A stretch of DNA of 64,000 nt from NCBI RefSeq assembly GCF_002214565.1, contig NZ_CP015106.1, positions 868,001 through 932,000 of the forward strand, written 5' to 3'. A model generated the notes under the pieces. That model saw nothing but the letters and a program-made list of their open reading frames with translations. It searched no databases and had not been told where the DNA came from. This DNA is from Thermococcus radiotolerans. GTDB taxonomy: Archaea; Methanobacteriota_B; Thermococci; Thermococcales; Thermococcaceae. Positions 25,047 to 32,847 of the stretch are shown piece by piece (position 1 is the first letter of the stretch; the number at the start of each line of letters is the position of its first letter). Position numbers and translations under genes: made by a program.

Positions 25047-25364
25047 TCATTCCTTGGCAGTTGCTATTATGATTCCGCCTATCAGGGCAATTATTGCACC
25101 TATCAACCAGAAACCGCCGTCGAAGGGCATCGTTATCAACGCTAAAATCACTATGCTCCATCCTACAAGGCCCTTGTTACTCTTGTAGTAGTACGCCAGC
25201 ACCATCATTATCAGGCTCAGAATTATCTCCACCCAGCCTACCGTTGATGCACTACCGTAGTGCCAGCCATAAAAGTTACCCGTGGCCAAGACAACTATCC
25301 CATCCAACAGTATCAAAAGGGCACCCAGCAGGGCGGTCCACATGCCTGTTTTTGCGGATGCCAT
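25047..25364 (-). CDS. Small four-helix membrane protein
   Basis: A 105-residue hydrophobic protein with four predicted membrane helices: TALLGALLILLDGIVVLA (near residue 10), VEIILSLIMMVLAYYY, GWSIVILALITMPF and FWLIGAIIALIGGIIIA. Few charged residues and no known motif, so the function cannot be assigned. It is divergent from the radical SAM gene; a 27-bp inverted repeat lies between the two (25421-25447). GGAGGTG-like sequence precedes the ATG. Confidence 0.7.
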   Translation of the reverse strand: MASAKTGMWTALLGALLILLDGIVVLATGNFYGWHYGSASTVGWVEIILSLIMMVLAYYYKSNKGLVGWSIVILALITMPFDGGFWLIGAIIALIGGIIIATAKE

Positions 25365-25420
25365 GGCTTTTCACCTCCAAGTTCTTTCGATTAAACCTTC
25401 TCTCCCACATTATTTAAATT

Positions 25421-25447
25421 TTTCTGTTATATTTGATATATCAGAAA
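25421..25447. promoter_or_regulatory. 27-bp near-perfect inverted repeat, putative operator
   Basis: TTTCTGTTATAT (25421-25432), TTG, ATATATCAGAAA (25436-25447). The arms match at 11 of 12 positions. It sits in the divergent gap between the four-helix membrane protein and the radical SAM gene, within the AT-rich zone where both promoters must lie. A regulator dimer bound here could control both genes. Confidence 0.65.
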
Positions 25448-25526
25448 AAACTAACATAAATTATAAATCATTTGTATCGAAAACTTTAAACGCAGTGAGG
25501 AGTAGCGCATATTGGGGGTGGAAGAT

Positions 25527-27191
25527 ATGAAAGCCCCAAAAACAATAAAGGAACCCTTTCCAAACGCGATGAACCCCTCAGCGGATATTAAGGGCGTTAA
25601 ATCTGAAGAAGGAGGAAGTCAGCTCACCACCGCGCTGAAGGCCTTCAAGCTCATCCTCGGGAATCCAATAGCGAGGGCACTCATAAGGCCGAGCCTTAAA
25701 AAGTATGAAATCAACGGGCGTGAGCTCCCAGCCCTCTACTGGGCCCTCAGCATCTACGCAGGCGAGAGCATAAACGCGCCGATGATGGTGCGCTTCCAGG
25801 CAGACACGATAAAGCTCCTGCTCAAACTCGGTATAAAGCTCGCCCGGGGCGACGAGGAGGCCGTCAAGGAAGCCCTGCTGAGGGATCCCCACATAAGGCG
25901 CGGAATATGGGTCGTCCTCGAGGGCATAGCGAAGTACGGCGTTACAGTTCCCCAGCGCCTCGCTGGGCCTTTCCTCATCGTCTGGAACTTCACCAACATG
26001 TGCAACTTCCGCTGTCAGCACTGCTACCAGAGAGCGGATAAACCGCTACCGAGCGAGCTCAGCCTCGAGGAGAAGCTGAGCCTCGTTGACCAGCTTGATA
26101 AGGCAGGGGTTGCGGCAGTTGCCTTGAGCGGAGGAGAGCCAACGATACACCCACACTTCCTCAGAATCGTCAAGGAGCTGTCGAGCAGGGGGATACACAC
26201 CTCAGTTGCCACGAACGGTTGGACTTTCGCCAAGAGGGAGGAGCTTGAAAAGGCCGTCAAGGCGGGAATTAAGTACGTTGAGGTAAGCGTCGATTCCGCA
26301 AAACCCGAGAAGCACGACGAGTTCCGCGGAATTCCCGGCGCGTGGGAGCACGCGGTAAAGGCCCTTGAAAACGCAGTGGAGCTCGGGCTAAGCCACGGAA
26401 TGGCCACGATAATGGACAAGGAGACATACCAAGAGATAGACGACATACTCGACCTGGCGGAAAGCATCGGAGTGAAGCGCGTCATCTTCTTCAACCTCGT
26501 GCCCACTGGCAGGGCCGAGGATATGGTTAAGGTGGACCTCTCACCGGAGGAGCGCGAAGAGTTCATGAAAGAAGTCTACCGCCAGATGAAGAAGCGGAAG
26601 CTTGAGATACTCACGACAGCACCGCAGTACGCGCGCGTTACCCTGCTGATGAGCCAGGGGAAGAGCGTTACGCCGGCGCATTTCTACATAGGCGAGAACA
26701 ACTCGGTGAAAACGCTCGCCGAGTTCATCGGTGGGTGCGGTGCGGGCAGGATTTACGCGGGAATAGAGCCGGACGGAACCGTCGTTCCCTGCGTCTTCCT
26801 TCCGTTGCCCGTTGGAAACGTCAGGAACAGGCCGTTCAAGGAGATATGGGAGAACAGCAGGATATTCAGCATACTCCGCGACAGGGATAGCTGGGAGGGC
26901 CAGTGTGGAAAGTGCCCCTACAAGTACATCTGCGGCGGCTGTCGCGCGAGGGCCTATCACTACACGCTCGATTTAAGGGGCGACGACCCGGGATGCATAA
27001 TCAACAAGAGTCTGTGGGCGGAGATAATCCAATACGGCAAGCCGAAGGGGCTCACAGAAGTCAACTGGGTAGATGAGAGTGTTGTCCTCCGCGGGCCAAG
27101 CCTCTACGTGCCAAGCTATTACAGAGCAGTTGAGATCGTCGGCCAGAAGATTGCCACAAAAACCAGTAGGAAACAAATGGTTCACGCATGA
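25527..27191 (+). CDS. Radical SAM/SPASM-domain protein
   Basis: A 554-residue radical SAM enzyme. Residues 1-150 are a helical N-terminal extension. CNFRCQHC near residue 158-165 binds the SAM [4Fe-4S] cluster, and ALSGGEPTIHP near 195 is the SAM-binding GGEP motif. The SPASM region has CGAGRIYAGIEPDGTVVPC (near 404-422) and CGKCPYKYICGGC (near 463-475), supplying auxiliary cluster ligands. Such proteins modify peptides or build cofactors (AhbD/heme-type, tungsten cofactor-type). No small substrate peptide is seen nearby. ATG 25527 follows GGGGGTGGAAGAT; TTG 25512 is rejected. Substrate unknown. Confidence 0.88.
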   Translation: MKAPKTIKEPFPNAMNPSADIKGVKSEEGGSQLTTALKAFKLILGNPIARALIRPSLKKYEINGRELPALYWALSIYAGESINAPMMVRFQADTIKLLLKLGIKLARGDEEAVKEALLRDPHIRRGIWVVLEGIAKYGVTVPQRLAGPFLIVWNFTNMCNFRCQHCYQRADKPLPSELSLEEKLSLVDQLDKAGVAAVALSGGEPTIHPHFLRIVKELSSRGIHTSVATNGWTFAKREELEKAVKAGIKYVEVSVDSAKPEKHDEFRGIPGAWEHAVKALENAVELGLSHGMATIMDKETYQEIDDILDLAESIGVKRVIFFNLVPTGRAEDMVKVDLSPEEREEFMKEVYRQMKKRKLEILTTAPQYARVTLLMSQGKSVTPAHFYIGENNSVKTLAEFIGGCGAGRIYAGIEPDGTVVPCVFLPLPVGNVRNRPFKEIWENSRIFSILRDRDSWEGQCGKCPYKYICGGCRARAYHYTLDLRGDDPGCIINKSLWAEIIQYGKPKGLTEVNWVDESVVLRGPSLYVPSYYRAVEIVGQKIATKTSRKQMVHA

Positions 27192-27222
27192 TATTTAAGG
27201 GATTGGAGTACATTAAAATATC

Positions 27223-28155
27223 ATGAATCCCAAAACCAAGGTAGCTTTAATCCTCTCGCTGGTCTCACCCATCTTCGCCGAAGTGCTGAGCGGTTCGACT
27301 CCACCGCTTGAAGTCCTCACGAACCCCCTCTCGTTCCCGTTCCTGTGGGCCTACTACGGTGCCGGTGTTCTCCTTGTCAGGGAGGCGTGGGCTCGGTGGG
27401 GGAGGAACTACGTTAGGCTCATGCTCCTAGGCTTCGTCTACGGCATCGTGGAGGAAGGGCTCGTCATAAAGTCTTGGTTCAATCCGGAATGGCCGGACCT
27501 GGATGTTTTCAGCGTTTACGGGCGCGTCTGGGGTGTGAACGCAGTCTGGGCGGTGTGGCTGACGATATTCCATTCCCTGATGAGCATAGCGATACCGATA
27601 ATGGTCGTCGATGCCCTCTATCCGGAGTTCTCGAATGAAAGGCTCCTGGGAAGAAAGGGGATAACGATAGCGCTCGTATCCTTCGGCGTCTCCGCGGTGG
27701 CGTTCTTCCTCTTCCTCGCCCCATACCGCCCGCCCGCAGTCCAGTATTTCCTCACCATCGTCCTCACGGCACTTCTGCTGCTCCTCGCAAGGCGGGTAAA
27801 AAGGGAGGCCATCTTCAAGCGCGGCATTCCAAAGGGACATCCCTTCGTCTACGGCTTCGGGGTTTCCTTCGCGTTGTTCTTCATATTCACGGCCTTCCCC
27901 CACTCCTCAGTACATCCAGTTGTGCCTTCCATCCTCGGACTCCTGGTGGCCCTCCACTTCTACTCCATGCCGGCCCGCCTGGACGGAAGGGGGGAGTATG
28001 CCCTCGCCATTGGCTTCTTGGCCTTCTGGTTCGTACCATATGACATAATCCTCGAGCTCAACGGCGTGAGGGGTGAGGCCCTCCTCGGCGTGGCCACCTT
28101 CGCGGTTCTCGCTTGGAAGCTGAGGAAAATGGAAGTCAGTGAACCCAAGGTTTGA
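27223..28155 (+). CDS. Polytopic membrane protein, unknown
   Basis: A 310-residue protein with about nine membrane helices and no recognised motif. Conserved-looking features include GIVEEGLVIKSWFNPEWPDL near residue 70, where the Glu pair near a helix end recalls CPBP-type (EExxxR) proteases, but the required later motifs (FxxxH, HxxxN/D) are not clear. It begins 31 bases after the radical SAM gene and may be co-transcribed with it, or read from ATATTTAAGG at 27189. Confidence 0.6.
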   Translation: MNPKTKVALILSLVSPIFAEVLSGSTPPLEVLTNPLSFPFLWAYYGAGVLLVREAWARWGRNYVRLMLLGFVYGIVEEGLVIKSWFNPEWPDLDVFSVYGRVWGVNAVWAVWLTIFHSLMSIAIPIMVVDALYPEFSNERLLGRKGITIALVSFGVSAVAFFLFLAPYRPPAVQYFLTIVLTALLLLLARRVKREAIFKRGIPKGHPFVYGFGVSFALFFIFTAFPHSSVHPVVPSILGLLVALHFYSMPARLDGRGEYALAIGFLAFWFVPYDIILELNGVRGEALLGVATFAVLAWKLRKMEVSEPKV

Positions 28156-28207
28156 AACCCGCCCATTTTTAAGCGCCGGGGGCTAAAATCTAAACGGAGG
28201 GATCGAG

Positions 28208-28627
28208 ATGCACGAGTGGGCACTCGCCGATGGGATAGTTAGAACTGCCCTGGATTACGCGCAAAAAGAGGGCGCATCCAAGCTCCTCGCCGTTCAGGTC
28301 GTTCTCGGCGAACTCCAGGATGTCAACGCCGAGATAGTCGAGTTCGCGATGAAGGAGCTCCTCAAGGGAACCATTGGAGATGGCGCGGAGATAGAGTTCA
28401 TCGAGGAGGAGGCGGTTTTTAAGTGCCGTGACTGTGGCCACGAGTGGAAGCTCAAGGAAGTCAAAGGAAACTTCGACGAGCGTATAAAAGAGGACATACA
28501 CTTCATTCCGGAAGTGGTGCACGCCTTCCTCGCCTGTCCGAAGTGCGGCAGCAGGGACTTCGAGGTGGTCAAGGGGAGGGGAGTTTACATAAGCGGCATA
28601 AAGATCGAGAAGGAGGGGGAGGCATGA
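28208..28627 (+). CDS. hypA: Hydrogenase nickel-insertion protein HypA
   Basis: A 139-residue nickel chaperone for [NiFe]-hydrogenase maturation. It begins MHEWALADGIV, with the Ni-binding His2 and Glu3. The zinc site is CRDCGHEW near residue 75 and CPKCGSRDF near 111. The insertion between the zinc Cys pairs (about residues 83-108) is longer than in bacterial HypA, as known for Thermococcus HypA. GGAGGGATCGAG precedes the ATG. It overlaps the HypB gene by 4 bases. Confidence 0.95.
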   Translation: MHEWALADGIVRTALDYAQKEGASKLLAVQVVLGELQDVNAEIVEFAMKELLKGTIGDGAEIEFIEEEAVFKCRDCGHEWKLKEVKGNFDERIKEDIHFIPEVVHAFLACPKCGSRDFEVVKGRGVYISGIKIEKEGEA

Positions 28628-29355
28628 TAACCATAGACCCACGCGTCAAGGGCATAGAGGGCAGGCTTGAGAAGGTGAAGCGCATAATCCCCGTCGTCAG
28701 CGGGAAGGGTGGAGTTGGAAAGTCGCTCGTCTCAACAACTCTGGCCTTGGCTTTGGCGGAGAAGGGCTACAAGCTCGGCCTCCTCGACCTCGACTTCCAC
28801 GGCGCGAGCGACCACGTTATCCTCGGCTTCGAGCCAAAGGAGTTTCCCGAGGAGGAGTACGGCGTAATCCCGCCGATGGTTCACGGGATAAAGTTCATGA
28901 GCATCGTCTACTACTCCGAGGACAAACCCACGCCAATGAGGGGCATGGAGATAAGCGACGCCCTCATAGAGCTCCTCGCCATAACGCGCTGGGACGAGCT
29001 GGATTACCTCGTCATCGATATGCCTCCCGGACTCGGCGACCAGTTCCTGGATGTGCTGCGCTTCCTCAAGAGGGGCGAGTTCCTCGTCGTTGCAACGCCG
29101 TCAAAGCTCTCCATGAACGTCGTTGAAAAGCTTCTAACACTGCTGAAGGAGAAGGAGCACAGAATCCTCGGAATCGTCGAGAACCTCAAGCTGGACGATG
29201 AGACGGGCATAGAGGAGCTGGCGAAGAGGTTTGGCGTGCCCTACCTAACCGGCATACCGCTGTACAGGGACTTGGAAGGGAAAATAGGAAAGCCGGACGA
29301 GCTGCTGAGGACGGATTTCGCGGAGAGGATAAGGGAAGTCGCGGAGAAGATTTAG
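28624..29355 (+). CDS. hypB: Mrp/MinD-type HypB ATPase (mmHypB)
   Basis: A 243-residue P-loop ATPase of the Mrp/MinD family, replacing the GTPase HypB of bacteria. VVSGKGGVGKSLVSTTLALA near residue 23 is the deviant Walker A, and YLVIDMPPGLGDQFLDVLR near 127 is the Walker B/switch region. In Thermococcus this type of HypB binds HypA and helps nickel delivery; here the ATGA overlap with hypA supports this. No GTPase motifs (NKxD) or N-terminal metal site. Confidence 0.9.
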   Translation: MITIDPRVKGIEGRLEKVKRIIPVVSGKGGVGKSLVSTTLALALAEKGYKLGLLDLDFHGASDHVILGFEPKEFPEEEYGVIPPMVHGIKFMSIVYYSEDKPTPMRGMEISDALIELLAITRWDELDYLVIDMPPGLGDQFLDVLRFLKRGEFLVVATPSKLSMNVVEKLLTLLKEKEHRILGIVENLKLDDETGIEELAKRFGVPYLTGIPLYRDLEGKIGKPDELLRTDFAERIREVAEKI

Positions 29356-29402
29356 CGAAGGGTTTTTCTTTTCTTCATCCTAAACTCGCTAAAGGTGAAA
29401 CT

Positions 29403-29882
29403 ATGGAACTCCCCGAACTCCTCAGGAGGGCCAGACGGGTCGTCGTCTGCGGAATAGGGAACGAGGTTAGGGGTGACGATGCATTCGGCATCCTCGTTGC
29501 CGAGAGGCTGAAGGAGCTGGTGAAAAATCCAAACGTTCTCATTCTCAACTGCGGAGAGGTGCCGGAGAGCTACACGGGAAAGATAACAAAATTTGAGCCT
29601 GATCTGGTAGTCTTCGTTGATGCGGTTGATTTCGGCGGGGAGCACGGTGAAGTCATACTCGCCGACCCGGAGGGAACCCTCGGTGAGGCCGTCTCGACCC
29701 ACAGCCTGCCGCTCAAGGTTCTGGTGGGATACCTGAAGACGCGCCTCAACGCGGAGTTCGTCCTCCTCGGCTGCCAGCCGGCCGTCCTGGGCCTCTTCCA
29801 GGAGCCGAGCGAGGTTGTGGTTGAAAGGGCCGAGGTCCTCGCAGAATCCATGGCCGGTGTTCTCAATGAAACTGAGGGTTAG
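29403..29882 (+). CDS. hycI: [NiFe]-hydrogenase maturation endopeptidase, HycI type
   Basis: A 159-residue protease that trims the C-terminus of the hydrogenase large subunit after nickel insertion. VVVCGIGNEVRGDDAFGILV near residue 13 has the conserved GxGNxxRxDD with the metal-binding Asp/Glu, VVFVDAVDFG near 75 holds the second Asp, and FVLLGCQPAVL near 118 the QP motif; the last His is in STHSLPL. AGGTGAAACT precedes the ATG. It lies downstream of hypAB. The target hydrogenase is outside the window. Confidence 0.9.
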   Translation: MELPELLRRARRVVVCGIGNEVRGDDAFGILVAERLKELVKNPNVLILNCGEVPESYTGKITKFEPDLVVFVDAVDFGGEHGEVILADPEGTLGEAVSTHSLPLKVLVGYLKTRLNAEFVLLGCQPAVLGLFQEPSEVVVERAEVLAESMAGVLNETEG

Positions 29883-30738
29883 GGAAGCCACCATTTGGGA
29901 CTGCCAGAGGATAGTCGGCATATACCTCTCCAACTCGCCCTGGAAGGACTCGCCCTACGAGACCTACCTCCAAGTCGGCCCCTGGGGCCTGGAGGAGACC
30001 TGCGCAATCCACCTGAACAACCTCAAACTCGTCGGGGGAACAGCACTCGTGGCTGAGCTGGATGGAAAGATAGCTGGCGAGGCCGAGGTTTTCATAAGCG
30101 ATGAGGTCTGGGACGGGGAGCTCGTAAAAACCGCACACCTCAGCGTCATCGAGGTGGCGCGGTGGTATCAGGGGAAGGGCGTCGGAAGGGCCCTGCTGGA
30201 GCGCGTGGTGGAGCTGGCCGAGGGGGAGGGTTGCGACCTCCTCACGGTGACCCCCGAGAAGAAGGCCCTCGGGTTCTACAGAAAGCTTGGATTCGACAGA
30301 ACGGTCTACCACGGGGTTATCGCGGACATCTCAACGGACGCCGGGAGGGGGGCGCCAAAGGTTGCCGAACTGACCCCCGACTGGGACGACCTGAGGGGAC
30401 TGCCCCTCAGCCTGGGGCAGTTTCAGAGCTCCTACAACCACTGGTTCTCAGAGTTCGTTGACAGGATCGCCGACGTGGACGGGAGGGTTCACTTCGAGAG
30501 CGGGAGGATTAAAAGCGGCTTCTTCGTGCTCGAAGGAAGCTTCTTCGACAGAAAAACCGCAACGGCGTATTTCTGGGGAGAGAACGGCCTGGATGGCTTG
30601 AGAGAGCTCGTAGCCCTCGCGAGGAGCAGGGGGTTCAAAACCCTCAGGACGAGCCTCGGCAGGGAACTGGTAAGCGGCAGTCTGGAGTTCAGCATAACAC
30701 CCCTGGACGAGGTTCTCATACTCGCAAAGTCACTCTGA
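29866..30738 (+). CDS. GNAT-family N-acetyltransferase, two-domain
   Basis: A 290-residue protein. The N-terminal half is a GNAT fold: [20 protein letters not shown] begins it, and [20 protein letters not shown] near residue 95-115 holds the acetyl-CoA Q-x2-G-x-G/A loop. The C-terminal half (about 165-290) may be a second, degenerate GNAT unit. It overlaps hycI by 17 bases, so it is in the hydrogenase accessory transcript; whether it acts in maturation is unknown. It ends 9 bases inside the convergent mobA. Confidence 0.82.
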   Translation: MKLRVREATIWDCQRIVGIYLSNSPWKDSPYETYLQVGPWGLEETCAIHLNNLKLVGGTALVAELDGKIAGEAEVFISDEVWDGELVKTAHLSVIEVARWYQGKGVGRALLERVVELAEGEGCDLLTVTPEKKALGFYRKLGFDRTVYHGVIADISTDAGRGAPKVAELTPDWDDLRGLPLSLGQFQSSYNHWFSEFVDRIADVDGRVHFESGRIKSGFFVLEGSFFDRKTATAYFWGENGLDGLRELVALARSRGFKTLRTSLGRELVSGSLEFSITPLDEVLILAKSL

Positions 30739-31314
30739 CTTCCTTTCGAGAAGTTTTCTGAGGTCACTCCGCCGGTTAACGTTGAAGAAGCCTTCTTTCC
30801 AGAGGGACGGCAGCTTCTCCACATTCAGGTAGCATACATCGGCAGAGCGTATCGCACCGTTCAGCGAGTAGTCCCCGCTGCGTATTCTCTCCTCAAGGAC
30901 CCGGCGGAACGCCTTTGAGTAGGCAGCATGGAGGGGCTCGAGGTATCCATTGGTCCAGCGGGGGACACAGGCGAGTTTTTCGCTCCCCAGGAATTTTTGG
31001 ATCATCAGGTCAACGAACTCCGGGACGATGAGCGGCATGTCCCCCGCGACGACGAAGGCATCACCGAGGCCCAATGCAGTATAAACCCCGCCTATGGGCC
31101 CTATGGAGAGTTCATCAACCACCACCTCGTAGCCGAGGCTTCTGAGCCTACCGGCGTTGTCGGCAGATGCCACGATAACGACCTCCTCGATAAGCGACGC
31201 CGACTCAATTCTCTCGAGGGTGTACGAAATGAGCGGCCTTCCACCTATCCTGAAGAGGAGCTTGTCGCCCCAGAAGCGCTTACTCCTGCCCCCCGCGAGA
31301 ACCGCACCGAGCAT
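30730..31314 (-). CDS. mobA: Molybdenum/tungsten cofactor guanylyltransferase
   Basis: A 194-residue nucleotidyltransferase that adds GMP to the pterin cofactor of Mo/W enzymes. [20 protein letters not shown] carries the LAGGxSxRxGxDK GTP site (Trp replaces the usual Met/Gly spacing), [14 protein letters not shown] near residue 90 the catalytic Asp, and the later region [16 protein letters not shown] fits MobA. Thermococci depend on tungstopterin enzymes. The gene faces the GNAT gene. Single gene on this strand within the hyp island. Confidence 0.88.
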   Translation of the reverse strand: MLGAVLAGGRSKRFWGDKLLFRIGGRPLISYTLERIESASLIEEVVIVASADNAGRLRSLGYEVVVDELSIGPIGGVYTALGLGDAFVVAGDMPLIVPEFVDLMIQKFLGSEKLACVPRWTNGYLEPLHAAYSKAFRRVLEERIRSGDYSLNGAIRSADVCYLNVEKLPSLWKEGFFNVNRRSDLRKLLERKSE

Positions 31315-31349
31315 GATATCCGTTGGATTTCGGGCTTTTAGGGTTGACG

Positions 31350-31366
31350 GTTGAAAACCAGAGGTT
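31350..31366 (+). promoter_or_regulatory. SurR-like site, hypCD promoter
   Basis: GTTGAAAACCAGAGGTT fits GTTn3AACn5GTT, the extended SurR motif, with no mismatch. It abuts and partly overlaps the upstream side of the TATA-like TTTAAAAAA (31365-31373) of hypC. In Pyrococcus furiosus, SurR bound upstream of BRE/TATA activates hydrogenase genes when sulfur is absent. Confidence 0.7.
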
Positions 31367-31415
31367 TAAAAAATCCCTAAAAAGGCCTGTGAGAACTAAT
31401 CACAGGTGAGAGAAA

Positions 31416-31640
31416 ATGTGCCTAGCGATTCCGGGAAGGATAATCGAAATCACAGGAAAAACCGCGGTTGTAGACTTTGGAGGCGTGAGAAGGGAAGTTC
31501 GCCTCGATCTGCTTCCAGAGGTCGAGGTCGGGGACTACGTCATAGTCCACACGGGCTTCGCGATAGAGAGGCTCGACGAGGAGAGGGCGCTGGAGATACT
31601 CGAGGCGTGGGCAGAGGTCGAGCGGGCGCTGGAGGGATGA
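31416..31640 (+). CDS. hypC: Hydrogenase maturation chaperone HypC
   Basis: A 74-residue HypC/HupF chaperone that with HypD carries the Fe(CN)2CO unit to the hydrogenase large subunit. MCLAIPGRIIEI has the essential Cys2 and the family N-terminus, followed by the OB-fold (VVDFGGVRREV) and GDYVIVHTGFAIERLDEERA. Normal length. Its stop overlaps the HypD start (ATGA). A SurR-like site lies 50 bases upstream. Confidence 0.95.
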   Translation: MCLAIPGRIIEITGKTAVVDFGGVRREVRLDLLPEVEVGDYVIVHTGFAIERLDEERALEILEAWAEVERALEG

Positions 31641-32755
31641 ACGTGACCGACGTCCTGAACGCCTTCAAGGACAGAGAACTGGCCCAGAAGGTCGTGAGGA
31701 AGATACGCGAGGAGGCGAAGGGCCTCGATGAGCTCCGCTTCATGCACGTCTGCGGAACGCACGAGGATACCGTAACCCGCTCCGGGATACGCTCCCTCCT
31801 GCCGGAGAACGTCAAGATAGTCAGCGGGCCGGGCTGTCCGGTCTGTATAACCCCCGTTGAGGACATCGTCAAGATGCGCGAGATTATGAAGGAGGCCTAC
31901 GCTGAGGGGGACAGGATAATCCTGACAACTTTCGGCGATATGTACAAGATCCCCACTCCCCTCGGGAGCTTCGCGGATTTGAGGGGCGAGGGCTACGACG
32001 TGAGGGTGGTTTACTCCATATTCGACACCTACAAGATAGCCAAGGAGAACCCGGAGAGAACCGTCGTTCACTTCAGCCCCGGCTTCGAGACCACAACTGC
32101 CCCCGCTGCAGGGATGCTCAACGCCGTCGTTGAAGAGGGCCTTGAAAACTTCAAGATATACTCCGTCCATCGCCTGACTCCCCCGGCCGTTGAGGCCCTT
32201 GTAAAGGCCGGAACGCGCTTTCACGGTCTCATAGACCCCGGACACGTCTCAACTATAATAGGCGTCAAGGGCTGGGAGTACATAACGACCGACTACGGCA
32301 TACCGCAGGTCATAGCGGGCTTCGAGCCGGTGGATATGCTGATGGCAATTCTGCTCCTCGTACGGATGGTCAAAAACGGCGAGGTGGAGATACTCAACGA
32401 GTACACCCGCGCCGTCAGGTACGAGGGCAACGTAACGGCTCAGAGGCTCATCGAGAAGTTCTTTGAAATTAAAGACGCCAAGTGGCGCGCCCTCGGAACC
32501 ATACCCGAAAGCGGGCTTGAGCTGAGGAAGGAGTGGAGGGAGCTGGAGATAAGGACGTACTACGATCCAGAGGTTCCCGAACTCCCGGACCTCGAGAAGG
32601 GCTGCATCTGCGGCGCAATCCTTCGCGGTCTGGCGCTGCCCCCGCAGTGTCCGCACTTCGGCAAGACCTGCACGCCGCGGAGTCCAATAGGGCCGTGCAT
32701 GGTCTCCTACGAAGGAACCTGCAGCATCTTCTACAAATACGGAGCTTTGTTTTGA
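31637..32755 (+). CDS. hypD: Hydrogenase maturation Fe-S protein HypD
   Basis: A 372-residue [4Fe-4S] scaffold where the Fe(CN)2CO group is assembled. FMHVCGTHEDT near residue 38 holds the first conserved Cys, GPGCPVC near 66 the thiol pair, and the C-terminal cluster region has CICGAILRG, QCPHFGKTCTPRSPIGPC and CSIF with the cluster Cys. ATG 31637 overlaps the hypC stop; a much longer open frame upstream belongs to another frame of hypC. Normal length. Confidence 0.95.
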   Translation: MNVTDVLNAFKDRELAQKVVRKIREEAKGLDELRFMHVCGTHEDTVTRSGIRSLLPENVKIVSGPGCPVCITPVEDIVKMREIMKEAYAEGDRIILTTFGDMYKIPTPLGSFADLRGEGYDVRVVYSIFDTYKIAKENPERTVVHFSPGFETTTAPAAGMLNAVVEEGLENFKIYSVHRLTPPAVEALVKAGTRFHGLIDPGHVSTIIGVKGWEYITTDYGIPQVIAGFEPVDMLMAILLLVRMVKNGEVEILNEYTRAVRYEGNVTAQRLIEKFFEIKDAKWRALGTIPESGLELRKEWRELEIRTYYDPEVPELPDLEKGCICGAILRGLALPPQCPHFGKTCTPRSPIGPCMVSYEGTCSIFYKYGALF

Positions 32756-32762
32756 CACCAAA

Positions 32763-32797
32763 GGTTGAAAACTCCTCTCCGGTTTTTAACTTTTGGT
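32763..32797 (+). promoter_or_regulatory. SurR-like sites, hypF promoter
   Basis: GTTGAAAAC at 32763-32771 is a core match, and GTTTTTAACTTTTGGTT at 32781-32797 is a full match to GTTn3AACn5GTT. Both lie upstream of the TATA-like CTATAAAG (32806-32813) of hypF (ATG 32848), the activating arrangement known for SurR-controlled hydrogenase genes. Confidence 0.7.
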
Positions 32798-32847
32798 TTT
32801 AGAAACCTATAAAGGCTCAGATTACGAAGAAGAAACCGGTGAGAGGA

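Noticed and set aside
31406-31636. Long open frame upstream of hypD joined to it
   Set aside because: This is another frame of hypC; the real start is ATG 31637 overlapping the hypC stop.
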